A stretch of 64,000 bases of DNA from Thermococcus stetteri (lineage in GTDB: Archaea > Methanobacteriota_B > Thermococci > Thermococcales > Thermococcaceae): positions 124,001 through 188,000 of the forward strand of contig NZ_JAGGKB010000001.1 in the NCBI RefSeq assembly GCF_017873335.1, in the 5' to 3' direction. The position numbers and the translations under genes were made by a program. Shown here piece after piece: positions 36,626-45,287 of this stretch. The number at the start of each line of letters is the position of its first letter. Position 1 is the stretch's first letter. Below the pieces are notes generated by a model. It saw only the letters and a program-made list of their open reading frames with translations, was not told where the DNA came from and ran no database searches.

Positions 36626-37120
36626 TCACTCACCCCTCAGTATTGCGCTCCTTCCTTCGAGGACTTCCTCAAAGTTCCTCAGCATGTCATCGAGGGCGAA
36701 GACCTCTCCTCCGAGCCGGGATGGGTCGGCAACGGCTCCGGAGATTGCACCGGCCTTCTCCCTGATCCCCTCGGCCAGCTCTATCATCTTCGCGTCGTAC
36801 TCGATGAGCTTCTCAAGCTCCTTCTCCTTTATCTTCACCCTGTCAAAGTAGCCGGCGTAGCCGGCTTCGGCATGCTTGACCTTCCCCTCGAGCATTACCA
36901 GCCTCTTCCTCATGTCCTCTATCGCCATGAGCATGTTGCAGTTCACCATTGCGCACCTCTGGAGTGCCCTTTCAAGTTCTCTCCTTGCCCCCGCGAGTAT
37001 TTCAGCGGCCTTTGCCCTCACGAGCCTGTCGTCCTCCCTCATCAGCTCCTTCTTCTTGTAGCCGTGGAAACCGGGAACGACGAGCTCAAGCTTTTCCCAT
37101 ATCAAAGTTTCCTTCCCCAT
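36626..37120 (-). CDS. coiled-coil protein of the SPFH/zinc-ribbon cluster
   Basis: A 164-aa mostly helical protein. Residues 30-110 are heptad-like (VRAKAAEILAGARRELERALQ, MEDMRKRLVMLEGKVKH-type), and the C-terminal part is ALDDMLRNFEEVLEGRSAILRGE. No family recognised. It lies 9 bp after the zinc-ribbon membrane gene, and its stop touches the SPFH gene's binding site, so the genes are one transcript. Likely a structural partner of the SPFH protein. Confidence 0.75.
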   Translation of the reverse strand: MGKETLIWEKLELVVPGFHGYKKKELMREDDRLVRAKAAEILAGARRELERALQRCAMVNCNMLMAIEDMRKRLVMLEGKVKHAEAGYAGYFDRVKIKEKELEKLIEYDAKMIELAEGIREKAGAISGAVADPSRLGGEVFALDDMLRNFEEVLEGRSAILRGE

Positions 37121-37129
37121 GATATCACC

Positions 37130-38023
37130 TCAAACGGGCATGAAGTAAGTGTTGCCCTTCTTTATCCCCATAACTTCGCTAACAACCCTCTTACTGACCG
37201 AACCTTTTGAGAAGACCCCAGCCGCTCCGGCTCCGCCTCCAACGAGGCCGCCGATGAGCCCCCAGACTGTTCCGGCGTAGGCGGACGCTATCAGTCCGAG
37301 CAGGGCTCCTGCACCTATCAGCCCGATGCCGAGGAGAGTAGCTCTCTTTCTTGCCTCGCTCATTAGCGGATACTCCGCCCTTATCACCCTTCCATCGGTC
37401 CCATCGACGAAGTTGACAAAGCTCTGCCCGTTGTACTCGTAGTGAACCTCCCAGACGGGATAGTGTACAAGACCCTGGAAAACAACTTCAAGCTCAAACC
37501 CACCGGTTCTGGCGCTTTCCTCTCTCGCCTCCTGCTGCAACGCCGTCGTTATATGGGAGCGCGCTATCTCTTCCGCCTGCTCCCTCGGCATCTCCGGCTC
37601 GTAGTACTTCCCCTTCTTCACTATTGTCTCGTCAAAGAACCTCTTGCCCCTGACCGGGAACGGGTAGTTCATCAGGAGAGTCTTGAAGGGCGAACCCGCT
37701 GGAATTCCAAGGAAGCGGACCTCTTCAACGGTCTCCTTGTACTTGTCCTTCCCGTGGAGGTAGAAGAAATAAACCGGGACCCAGTGGAGCTCTTTCTTCG
37801 TAACCCTCGCGTCCACTATGTCAGCCGGGGCACCGTACTGCCTTGAGAGGAACTTGAGGAGCTTCCCGGCAGGGTCTTCCCTCATCGGCGGGAAGAAGAA
37901 GTGCTCCCCAACCTTCTCGCCGCTCTCGACCTTGAACGTTGCCCCGCAGTAGGGACAGGTCGCGACCGTGACGGTGTCGGGAACCTTGAACGTTGCCGAA
38001 CAGACCGGGCATGTTACCTCCAT
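37130..38023 (-). CDS. zinc-ribbon membrane protein B
   Basis: A 297-aa protein starting with a zinc ribbon (CPVCSATFKVPDTVTVATCPYCGATF). A soluble domain carries LHWVPVYFFYLHGKDKYKETV and VHYPVWEVHYEYNGQSFVNFVDGTDGRVIRAEYP. Two glycine-rich membrane helices (LLGIGLIGAGALLGLIASAYAG, VWGLIGGLVGGGAGAAGVF) end it. The same layout recurs in the split upstream gene, so they are tandem paralogues. ATG 38023 overlaps the upstream stop. Confidence 0.85.
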   Translation of the reverse strand: MEVTCPVCSATFKVPDTVTVATCPYCGATFKVESGEKVGEHFFFPPMREDPAGKLLKFLSRQYGAPADIVDARVTKKELHWVPVYFFYLHGKDKYKETVEEVRFLGIPAGSPFKTLLMNYPFPVRGKRFFDETIVKKGKYYEPEMPREQAEEIARSHITTALQQEAREESARTGGFELEVVFQGLVHYPVWEVHYEYNGQSFVNFVDGTDGRVIRAEYPLMSEARKRATLLGIGLIGAGALLGLIASAYAGTVWGLIGGLVGGGAGAAGVFSKGSVSKRVVSEVMGIKKGNTYFMPV

Positions 38024-38700
38024 CAGATCACCCCCAGGGAGCCTTCCCTCTCGAGTCTCTGCCCTTCGAGGGCCTTACTGCCGGCGAACCAGCCGAGAGC
38101 GGCCCCACCCACCATCGCCAGTATTCCAAAAACGGGCGACGCCGAAACAAAAGCCCCGCCGAAGGCCGCTATCAGTGCCCCAACTCCTGCCCCGGCCAGA
38201 TATTCGGCTCTTCTGAACAGGTTCATCGGCTCGGTGGCAGCGACTGCCTTCCCGTCCCAGCCCGCGAAGACGGTCTGGAATATCGAGTTCCCGTATTTGT
38301 AATAGACCACCCACATCGGAAGGAGAAGGAGCCTGACATCTTCAGGTTCCGAAGCGTGGATATCAAAGCGCTCTATCCTGTCGGATTTCGCCAGAAAGCG
38401 GTTCCTTATCACGTCCACAGCGTCTTCTCTCATCATGAGCTTCGCGTGCAGTTCGTCCATCTCCGTGTTGAGGAGCTCCAGCTTTATCCTGCTCCAGCTC
38501 TCTTCATCGAGATCAATCAGCTTCAGTTCCTTCGGCCTGCTCTTCGAGAAGTGCTTTATCATGTCCTCAACGCCGAAGCTCTTTACTTTTTTCTCCTGAA
38601 AGCCTCACCCTTTGAGGCGGGGATGAAGTAATCGAAAAACCAGTCCTTGAGCGGGAAAGCAAAACCATTTTAAAACCCAAAAAACATACCATACTTTAGA

Positions 38701-39999
38701 ATGAAGCGGTCAATAACAGTAAAACTACAACCCTCAAAAGAGCAAGAAAAAAACCCTCAAAGAGTTAGCCCTTATTAGCTCGAAAATTTGGAATAAAGTG
38801 AACTATCTGAGAAGACAAGAATTCTTCGAAGGAAAACCAATAGACTTTAACAAAACCGAGAAAATCGTTTATGAAGAATTCAAATCCGAAATAGGCTCGG
38901 CAACAGTCCAGCAAATTTGCAGGAAGAACGCTGAGGGCTGGCGTTCATTCTTCTCACTCATCAGGAACAAACGGAACGGAGAACTCCCCAACTGGTTCAA
39001 GCCTAAACCACCGAACTACATCAAAGAAGGGGGCTTAATAGTCCTCAGGAACGACCAATATAAAATTGAAGGCAATAAACTAATCCTCAAAGGCCTCGGA
39101 AAATTCAAACGTCTTGAAGTCCAGTTCAAGGGAAGAATTCACCTCAAAGGCAAGCAAGGAAGATTAGAAATTCACTACGACCCTGTTAAACGAAAATGGT
39201 ATGCTCACATAAGCTATACCGTCGAGGAGAAACTTTACGGTAGAGAATGGGTTAAACTCCCAAGGCAACCTTTAGGAAACCTTTCAGCGGGAATTGACCT
39301 CGGAGTGAACAATTTAATGGCTGTCTACGTCGAGAATGGAGAAAGCTTCCTCGTGAATGGCAGACCGCTAAAAGCAATTGACTTCTACTGGAAGAGGAGA
39401 ATAGCAGATTATCAGTCCAAACTCAACAAAAGCGGAGCCAAGAAGAGTAGGAAGCTCTCCAGAATGCACCAGAAGGCTAAACTTCAGGCTAAACACTACA
39501 TTAACACTGCTGTCAGGCAAACAGTTGAAAAGCTCTACCAGATGGGTGTCTCCAGAATTGTCGTTGGTTATCCCAAAGGAATTGCGAGGAACTCTGATAA
39601 GGGGAGAAAGCAAAACTTCATTCTTTCCCACGTTTGGCGGTTTAATTACGTTATTAAACGTTTAACAGAGGTTGCTGAAGAGTATGGTATTTCCGTTGTT
39701 GTAGTTGGTGAGGCTTTCACTTCGAAAACCTGCCCGTTTGCGGGAAGCCCCACGAAGGGGCTCGCTTTGTTCGTGGACTTTATTCGTGTCCCGTGGCGGG
39801 GCTTATCTTCAATGCAGACCTTGTTGGTGCTTTTAATATTTTGAAGAAGGCAATAAAAACCATAACCCCGAATCTGAGCGGTCTTTATGCTCAGAGGAGG
39901 GGTAATGGGCCTAAGACCGGGCCAGAGGGGTCGAAGACCCGCTTTAGTTTGGGTCTAAATGAGACCCCTCAAACCTCCCTGCCCTTAGCGAGGGGTTAA
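38701..39999 (+). pseudogene. tnpB: TnpB, two frameshifts
   Basis: ATG 38701 reads MKRSITVKLQPSKEQEK, then an A7 run at 38747-38753 (one A too many) breaks the frame. The next frame gives LKELALISSKIWNKVNYLRR, the RuvC-I block SAGIDLGVNNLMAVY, and RuvC-II VVVVGEAFTSKTCP. A second break follows at about 39735 (one base missing within the first CxxC). The third frame restores CGKPHEGARFVRGLYSCPVAG and NADLVGAFNILKK and stops at 39997-39999. Catalytic residues all survive; only the frame is damaged. Confidence 0.9.
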
Positions 40000-40040
40000 A
40001 CTGTTGGAACCCTCGCCCTTCAGGGCGGGGAGGAGGTCAG
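39860..40040 (+). ncRNA. candidate omega RNA of tnpB copy 2
   Basis: Counterpart of the copy 1 structure. It has hairpins CTGAGC/GCTCAG near 39876-39893, GGCC/GGCC near 39909-39923, GGGTC/GACCC near 39928-39941 and the terminal CGCCCT/AGGGCG. Loops and stems differ in sequence from copy 1 while pairing is kept, which points to selection on RNA structure. The guide portion would be read from the flank beyond 40040, that is from the interrupted gene. Confidence 0.4.
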
Positions 40041-40709
40041 CTGTCTCCTCGCCGAGCCTATGAGCGAAAGGTTCTCGTTCACCCTCTCCGTGTAGTGCCT
40101 CACTACGGTGTGGCAGTGGGTGTTGCCCTTTGAATCCGTGTGGCACTCCTGCTCGCGCTTCATGTACTTCACCGTTCCCTCGACGTGCACTCTTCCGGCC
40201 CAGTAGGGGGTGTAGTGCCCCTCTATCCCAACTACCTGAATGTCTTCCTTTATTCTCCTCAGGTCGAAGTCCCCCTCGACCCTCTTCCAGAAAGCTTGAG
40301 CTATCGCGTTTTTATCAAGGGAAGGGACGATGTAGATGTTCTTGGTCTTTATGTTGCCGCTTATGTGGTTCGGAAAGCCGCAGTAGGGGCAGACTGCTAT
40401 TATCGTCTCGGGAGAAACCTCAAGCGGTGCCCCACAGCGCTCACACCTGAAGGTAAACTCCTCTATGTTCACCACTCTCATTGTTAGTAATCTTCCAAGA
40501 TATTTAAGCTTACCTGAGATGGGTAACAGGGGATTTATGGTACGTCACATAGATGGGTAATTATGAAAAATTTTGGGGAAAACTTTAAAAGGAGTTCTAT
40601 ATTCATCCTCAAGTCGTTCGAAGAACTGACTAACAATGCTTTAAATTCATCTGATTAGTTCTGTATGGGTGAATAACTGGAAAATATCTCAAACTTGGAG
40701 GTGGTTGGG

Positions 40710-41003
40710 ATGAGCATGGAAGTTGTGAACGCTGTCATCGCTGGGATTGGGTTCCAGAACCCGATGGAGAAACTCTATAGGCTGTGGCCAAGGATAGCGG
40801 AAGCCTTGAGCATTAGCGCAGTTCCCCACCTTGTGGGAGAAGCATCGGCAGAAGGGCTTGACATGGACGTCGTGTTCTTCGCCGAGGCGAAGGAACTGAT
40901 CTTTGACGACGAAGAAGGAAGAAAGTTCATAGTCCCGCTTGAGCCAAGGGGAGGCGTTGAGGGAGCATATATTCGGCTAATAAAAGCCCTGGGGGCAGTC
41001 TAA
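40710..41003 (+). CDS. hypothetical protein, 97 aa, first of an MBL operon
   Basis: ATG 40710 follows GGAGGTGGT. Sequence MSMEVVNAVIAGIGFQNPMEKLYRLWPRIAEAL suggests an amphipathic helical N-terminus and a small alpha/beta body; no family recognised. The 228 bp before it are AT-rich, with TATA-like CTTTAAATTC at about 40640-40649 and a TTCGAA-centred inverted repeat near 40615-40630; otherwise I see nothing there. It overlaps the next gene by 1 bp. Confidence 0.7.
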   Translation: MSMEVVNAVIAGIGFQNPMEKLYRLWPRIAEALSISAVPHLVGEASAEGLDMDVVFFAEAKELIFDDEEGRKFIVPLEPRGGVEGAYIRLIKALGAV

Positions 41004-41812
41004 TGAAGAGAAAGCAGACTGAGATCGAGATAAACGCTTCGAAAGAGGCTGTCGAGGAAGTTCTCAGCGATCCTGCACAGTTCATAACGAACTGGCCGTA
41101 CGTAGTGAGAGTCAGCAGGAAAAAAGGCCTGAGTGCAGAGATAATGCTTCCCAGGTTCGTCTTCAAGTTCAGGGACACCTACTCTTTCGAATATCACAAG
41201 GACTACAATAGCCACATTTATGATGGTACTGGAAACAAAAGCATGCTTGTGCTCGTAGTCACACTCAACAAAACGAGAAGGAAAGTTAAAGCCCTGCTGG
41301 AGCTGTCATACAAAGGTAGAGGAGGACTCTTCCTTGGAAAGACGCTCCAGGACATGGTTGAAGGAATAGCCAGGACGCTGAAGGAGCTCGCTGAGAGCGT
41401 AACCTCTGCTGCAAAAGTTCCCGAGCCAACCCCATCCTTAAGGAAGGAGCTGGCACTTAAGGTAGACTTCTCAGACCCGATGAGCGTGGCAACTTTCCTC
41501 TCAAAGTCCCGCATGGCACACAGCGGACTTCACGTGATAAGCCCTGGCGAGCTTGCGAACCTCCTTGGAGAGCTCCGCTCCAAGCTCAACTCAAGCGTCC
41601 TCTACGTCTCGGGAATAACCCAAGACGGAACGAGCTCCTTCAAGGTCCTCCTCGACGGCAGTCAGATACTTGCCATTGAATACCGTGGAAACGAAGGTGT
41701 TGAGGTCATCAAGGTCACCGATGAGGCGAGCGCCAAGAAGGCCCTCAATGTGATTTCCAAGATAAGTGGAGCGTATATGGTGAACGTTTGGGTTCCGGTT
41801 GGAGGTGTTTGA
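41003..41812 (+). CDS. two-domain protein (SRPBCC-like plus unknown)
   Basis: A 269-aa protein. Residues 1-130 resemble an SRPBCC/START-like fold: TEIEINASKEAVEEVLSDPAQFITNWPYV opening, then beta strands and a long C-terminal helix (TLQDMVEGIARTLKELAES). Residues 150-269 are a second domain (DPMSVATFLSKSRMAHSGLHVISPGELANLL, VLLDGSQILAIEYRGNEGVEV) that resembles small archaeal sensory or scaffold domains but was not identified. Coupled to genes on both sides. Confidence 0.7.
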   Translation: MKRKQTEIEINASKEAVEEVLSDPAQFITNWPYVVRVSRKKGLSAEIMLPRFVFKFRDTYSFEYHKDYNSHIYDGTGNKSMLVLVVTLNKTRRKVKALLELSYKGRGGLFLGKTLQDMVEGIARTLKELAESVTSAAKVPEPTPSLRKELALKVDFSDPMSVATFLSKSRMAHSGLHVISPGELANLLGELRSKLNSSVLYVSGITQDGTSSFKVLLDGSQILAIEYRGNEGVEVIKVTDEASAKKALNVISKISGAYMVNVWVPVGGV

Positions 41813-41813
41813 A

Positions 41814-42587
41814 ATGATAAGGAACATGAACAGCTATCCCCTCTACGATGATGGCGAGCACAAGGTCCTGTGGCTTGGAATAGAGGAGGCTGAGGACGAG
41901 AAGGGAATCCTCACCAACCAGTACCTCGTCATAGACGGCAGCGAGGCGGCCTTAATAGAGCCGGGAGGGTTTTTCGTCTTCAGCAGGGTTCTCAAGAACG
42001 TCTCGGCCCACATCAATCCGACCCAGATAAAGTACCTCCTATACTCCCACCAGGACCCCGACGTCATAGCGGGCCTCAACCTGTGGTTCGAGTATGCGCC
42101 CCTCGCCAAGATTGGAATCTCTGAACTGTGGGTTCGCTTCCTGCCCCACCTCGCCGTCATGAGCGCGGGAAGGACGATCGGAATCCCCGACAAGGGAATG
42201 GAGTTCCAGGTTGGAAACTCAAAGATACGGGCCGTTCCTGCCCACTACCTCCACAGCCCGGGCAACTTCGGCTTCTACGACGAGAAGAGCGGCATACTCT
42301 TCAGCTCGGACATCGGTGCGGCCACGTTCCCGGAGGGGGAGTGGTACCTCTTCGTCGAGGACTTCGAGGAACATGAAAAGTATATGGAAGGGTTCCACAG
42401 GCGCTACATGAGTTCAACAAAGGCTCTGAGGGCATGGGTAAGGCACGTAAGAAAACTGAACCCGACGATGATAGCTCCTCAGCACGGTGCAATATTCCAG
42501 GACGAGAACGTTGGCAAGTTCCTCGACTGGCTGGAGAACCTCGAAGTCGGAATAGACGTGTTTGAGAAGGAATTCTACGAGGATTGA
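41814..42587 (+). CDS. MBL-fold protein of the oxygen-binding di-iron (ODP/FprA-like) type
   Basis: A 257-aa beta-lactamase-fold protein resembling the metal domain of flavodiiron proteins without the flavodoxin part: YLLYSHQDPDVIAGLNLW in place of HxHxDH, PAHYLHSPGNFGFYDEKSGILFSSDIG, and APQHGAIF near the end. The His-x-Asp-x-Asp pattern is the hallmark of di-iron members, some of which sense O2 in bacteria. ATG 41814 after GGAGGTG. Third gene of the operon, so the two unknown proteins before it may act with it. Confidence 0.8.
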   Translation: MIRNMNSYPLYDDGEHKVLWLGIEEAEDEKGILTNQYLVIDGSEAALIEPGGFFVFSRVLKNVSAHINPTQIKYLLYSHQDPDVIAGLNLWFEYAPLAKIGISELWVRFLPHLAVMSAGRTIGIPDKGMEFQVGNSKIRAVPAHYLHSPGNFGFYDEKSGILFSSDIGAATFPEGEWYLFVEDFEEHEKYMEGFHRRYMSSTKALRAWVRHVRKLNPTMIAPQHGAIFQDENVGKFLDWLENLEVGIDVFEKEFYED

Positions 42588-42592
42588 GCACC

Positions 42593-43246
42593 CTATACCA
42601 TCTTTTTTACAAGCTCCACGAGCTCCCAGAGGTCTTTCACGTGATAGTCTGCTCCTTCAACCTTTCCAAACCTGATCACGTTTACCGCCCTAACTCCCAC
42701 ACCGTGCGCTGCCAGGACATCGCTTGAGCTATCACCCACAACCATAGCTTCATCTGGGCGGAGGTTCAGTTTTTCAAGGGCCTTCTGGATCAGATAGGGG
42801 CTGGGCTTTACCCCGTCGATGTTCGAGTAGTCCTTCCCGAGGACGGCATCGAAGTACTTATCGAGGTCAAAAGCCCTCAGCACGAGGAGGGTGTTCTCAA
42901 GGGAGGCGTTGCTCACCGCGGCCAGCCTTAGACCGAGCCTCCTGAATTCTCCAAGGGTCGAAACGTCGGGAAAGGCCTTTATCTTTCCCTCGGCGAGCAT
43001 CCTCTTCCGGTACCTGTTGTTCACCGCGTCGATGATCTTCCACAGCTCCACGGGGTCTATACCGAACTTTCTCACGTAGGTCCTCGGGAGCTCCAGGCGG
43101 GCGGTCTTGGAGTAGAGCTCGTAGTCCAAGCTTATGCCGTGCCTCTCAAGCTCCGGCTTTACCCACTCCTCGAACCACTTCTTCGGGTCGTAGCCCTCGT
43201 AATAGACGAGGGTCTCGTCAACATCAAAGATTATTCCCCTCAGCAT
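42593..43246 (-). CDS. HAD-superfamily hydrolase
   Basis: A 217-aa HAD phosphatase. Motif I is IIFDVDETLVYY, motif II is AAVSNAS, and motifs III/IV are VKPSPYLIQKAL with VVGDSSSDVLAAHGVG. A helical cap of C1 type lies between motif I and II. Substrate unknown. It follows the TrmO-like gene with a 7-bp overlap. Confidence 0.9.
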   Translation of the reverse strand: MLRGIIFDVDETLVYYEGYDPKKWFEEWVKPELERHGISLDYELYSKTARLELPRTYVRKFGIDPVELWKIIDAVNNRYRKRMLAEGKIKAFPDVSTLGEFRRLGLRLAAVSNASLENTLLVLRAFDLDKYFDAVLGKDYSNIDGVKPSPYLIQKALEKLNLRPDEAMVVGDSSSDVLAAHGVGVRAVNVIRFGKVEGADYHVKDLWELVELVKKMV

Positions 43247-43896
43247 TCGGGCTCACCGAGCTTGTCCCTGATCTCAACTGGGAGGCTATCATAGACTTCC
43301 TTCAAGGTCTTTATTAAATCCTTCAGCTCCTTGGCAGTTAGCGTCGTGGTCTTCGGCCCAATTTCAAGGATGAGAGCATCGTACTCTTCCGGAGAGACCT
43401 CCTCCAGCTCATCCAAGTGGTCGCTCTTTCGGGGTATGACGTTCACTTCTCCTATCATCCTGCCCTCCTGTATGTGGGCTTCCCTCTCCTCTATGGGAAC
43501 CTCCTTTGGACAGTCGTAGCGCTCGACGAATATCTTGATGTCCACGACTGGCGTCCCGTCGTGGGCGTCAATCCAGTCTATGTAGAGCCTGTTCTCCTCT
43601 ATCCTGTGTATCCGGACGGTGTAGAGCGCTATCGGGTTCGGTCTGTAGGGCGAGCGCGTTGCGAACACACCGGTGAGTGGGTTCTTCGGGTTGCCGTAGG
43701 GATGAACCTTGAGAACCCTCCGCCTGGTCGGGGTGTCGCTCTCGTGGAACCACAGGACGAGCTTTATCCAATCTCCCTCGCGGAGTCCTTCAACAGCCTC
43801 TGCAAACTCGGGGAGTATTTCGATGAACGTCTCGTGGGGCTCTTCGTCCTTTCTCACGTAGCCAACCGGGACGATTTTGAAGGGCTGAAGCTCCAT
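43240..43896 (-). CDS. trmO: TrmO/TsaA-like tRNA methyltransferase family protein (UPF0066)
   Basis: A 218-aa protein. The TrmO beta-barrel domain (residues 1-140) has PVGYVRKDEEPHETFIEI, VFATRSPYRPNPIALYTVRI and VDIKIFVERYD, as in the enzymes that N6-methylate t6A37 of tRNA-Thr. A C-terminal acidic helical extension of about 70 residues (LDELEEVSPEEYDALILEIGP, KELKDLIKTLKEVYDSL) is not part of that domain. Start ATG 43896. Confidence 0.88.
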   Translation of the reverse strand: MELQPFKIVPVGYVRKDEEPHETFIEILPEFAEAVEGLREGDWIKLVLWFHESDTPTRRRVLKVHPYGNPKNPLTGVFATRSPYRPNPIALYTVRIHRIEENRLYIDWIDAHDGTPVVDIKIFVERYDCPKEVPIEEREAHIQEGRMIGEVNVIPRKSDHLDELEEVSPEEYDALILEIGPKTTTLTAKELKDLIKTLKEVYDSLPVEIRDKLGEPEC

Positions 43897-43925
43897 AATC
43901 CCACCTCAAAATAGAGAAAGAAGGA

Positions 43926-45191
43926 TTAAGTACCATGCTCCCAGCTCTCCAGATACCTTCTCTGCTCTTCCGTGAGCTCTTCTATCTTTATTCCCATCGA
44001 GGCAAGCTTTATCCTCGCCACCATCTCGTCGATCTCCCTCGGGAGGACATAGACCTTCGGCTCAAGCTTTCCGCGGTTCTCCTTGATGTACTCAGCGGCC
44101 TTCGCCTGGAGCGCGAAGCTCATGTCCATTATCTCCGCTGGGTGGCCGTCCGCTGCAGCCAAGTTAACCAGCCTGCCTTCGGCAAGGAGGTAGAGCCTCC
44201 TGCCGTCGGCCATCTTGTACTCGGTGATGTTCGGCCTCGGCTCGCTTATCTCGACTGCCAGCTCCTCAAGGTCTGGCTTGGAAATCTCGACATCGAAGTG
44301 GCCTGCGTTGGCCATTATGACGCCGTCCTTCATGACCTCGAAGTGCTCCTTCCTTATGCAGTTGATGTCTCCTGTGGCCGTTATGAAGATGTCCCCCATC
44401 CTCGCCGCTTCCATCATGTTCGTGACTATGAACCCGTCCATCCTTGCTTCCAGGGCCCTTATCGGGTCAACTTCGACGACTATCACCGTCGCACCCAAGC
44501 CGCGGGCGCGCATTGCTATGCCCCTTCCGCACCAGCCGTAGCCGACAACGACGACGTTCTTTCCAGCCACGAGGAGGTTGGTGGTCCTTATGATGCCGTC
44601 CCAAGTTGATTGTCCCGTCCCATAGCGGTTGTCGAAGAGGTACTTGGTGTAGGAATCGTTGACCGCTATGATCGGGAACTTCAGAACGCCGTCCTTCTCC
44701 ATGGCCCTAAGCCTTATGACACCGGTTGTGGTCTCCTCGCTCGCGCCCCAGATTTCGGGAATTAGCTCAGTCCTCTCGCGGTGAACTGTGCTTATCATGT
44801 CCGCTCCGTCGTCTATGATGATGTTCGGTCTTATGTCGAGGGCCTTGTGAATGAACTCATAGTACTGCTCCCTGTCTTCGCCCCTTACAGCGTAGACCTT
44901 GACCCCTGCCTTTGCCAGAGCAGCAACGACGTCGTCCTGGGTAGAGAGCGGGTTGCTTGCAGCTGCCGAAACCTCTGCCCCGGCCGCTTTTAAGGTGAGG
45001 AGCAGAAAGGCCGTCTTCATCTCGAGGTGAAGTGTTGTGGCAATTCTAACGCCTTTGAAGGGCTTTCTCTTCTCAAAATCGACCCTGATGCTCTGGAGAA
45101 CGGGCATGAAGCGGGAGACCCAGTCTATCTTCTTCTCCCCGCTCGGTGCCAACGAGATGTCCTTAACACAGTAGTCCTTCGTGCAGTCCAT
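43926..45191 (-). CDS. ahcY: S-adenosylhomocysteine hydrolase
   Basis: A 421-aa NAD-dependent enzyme that clears S-adenosylhomocysteine made by methyltransferases. It shows [13 protein letters not shown] (substrate site), [34 protein letters not shown], and the NAD fold [21 protein letters not shown]. The C-terminus matches archaeal forms, without the bacterial insertion. ATG 45191 with GGTGA upstream is preferred over the GTG three codons earlier. Confidence 0.97.
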   Translation of the reverse strand: MDCTKDYCVKDISLAPSGEKKIDWVSRFMPVLQSIRVDFEKRKPFKGVRIATTLHLEMKTAFLLLTLKAAGAEVSAAASNPLSTQDDVVAALAKAGVKVYAVRGEDREQYYEFIHKALDIRPNIIIDDGADMISTVHRERTELIPEIWGASEETTTGVIRLRAMEKDGVLKFPIIAVNDSYTKYLFDNRYGTGQSTWDGIIRTTNLLVAGKNVVVVGYGWCGRGIAMRARGLGATVIVVEVDPIRALEARMDGFIVTNMMEAARMGDIFITATGDINCIRKEHFEVMKDGVIMANAGHFDVEISKPDLEELAVEISEPRPNITEYKMADGRRLYLLAEGRLVNLAAADGHPAEIMDMSFALQAKAAEYIKENRGKLEPKVYVLPREIDEMVARIKLASMGIKIEELTEEQRRYLESWEHGT

Positions 45192-45287
45192 ACGCTTCAC
45201 CGCTCACAACTCCGCGCGGGAGCTTAAAAGCCTCTCCCCCAGGAAGGTTTATCTGCTTTAAGAACAACACATTGAGCGGTGGAAACT

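Larger units (their letters stand above)
38599..40040 (+). mobile_element. IS605/IS1341-type element, complete copy 2
   Basis: The boundaries come from rejoining the interrupted host gene and from the match to copy 1 at the right end. The left end carries a hairpin GCCTCA/TGAGGC at 38602-38618; the right end CGCCCT/AGGGCG at 40014-40027. The trinucleotide CTG occurs at both junctions, so the exact ends are uncertain by 3 bp. There is no target duplication beyond that, as expected for this family. It contains only a tnpB gene. Confidence 0.88.
38023..40481 (-). pseudogene. zinc-ribbon membrane protein A, split by an IS
   Basis: The N-terminal part starts at ATG 40481 (zinc ribbon CERCGAPLEVSPETIIAVCPYCG, then a domain ending NLSLIGSARRQ) and meets the IS at 40040/41. 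The C-terminal part resumes beyond the IS left end as EKKVKSFGVEDMIKHF (from about 38598). It includes VVYYKYGNSIFQTVFAGWDGKAVAATEP and two glycine-rich helices, stopping at 38023. Removing about 1.44 kb rejoins the halves in frame at a Gln codon, giving about 337 aa. TATA-like CTTAAATATC (minus strand, about 40509-40500). Confidence 0.88.

Noticed and set aside
41799-41813. TTG start for the MBL protein at 41799
   Set aside because: ATG 41814 has GGAGGTG at good spacing and agrees with the gene order; the TTG lies inside the upstream gene without a site.
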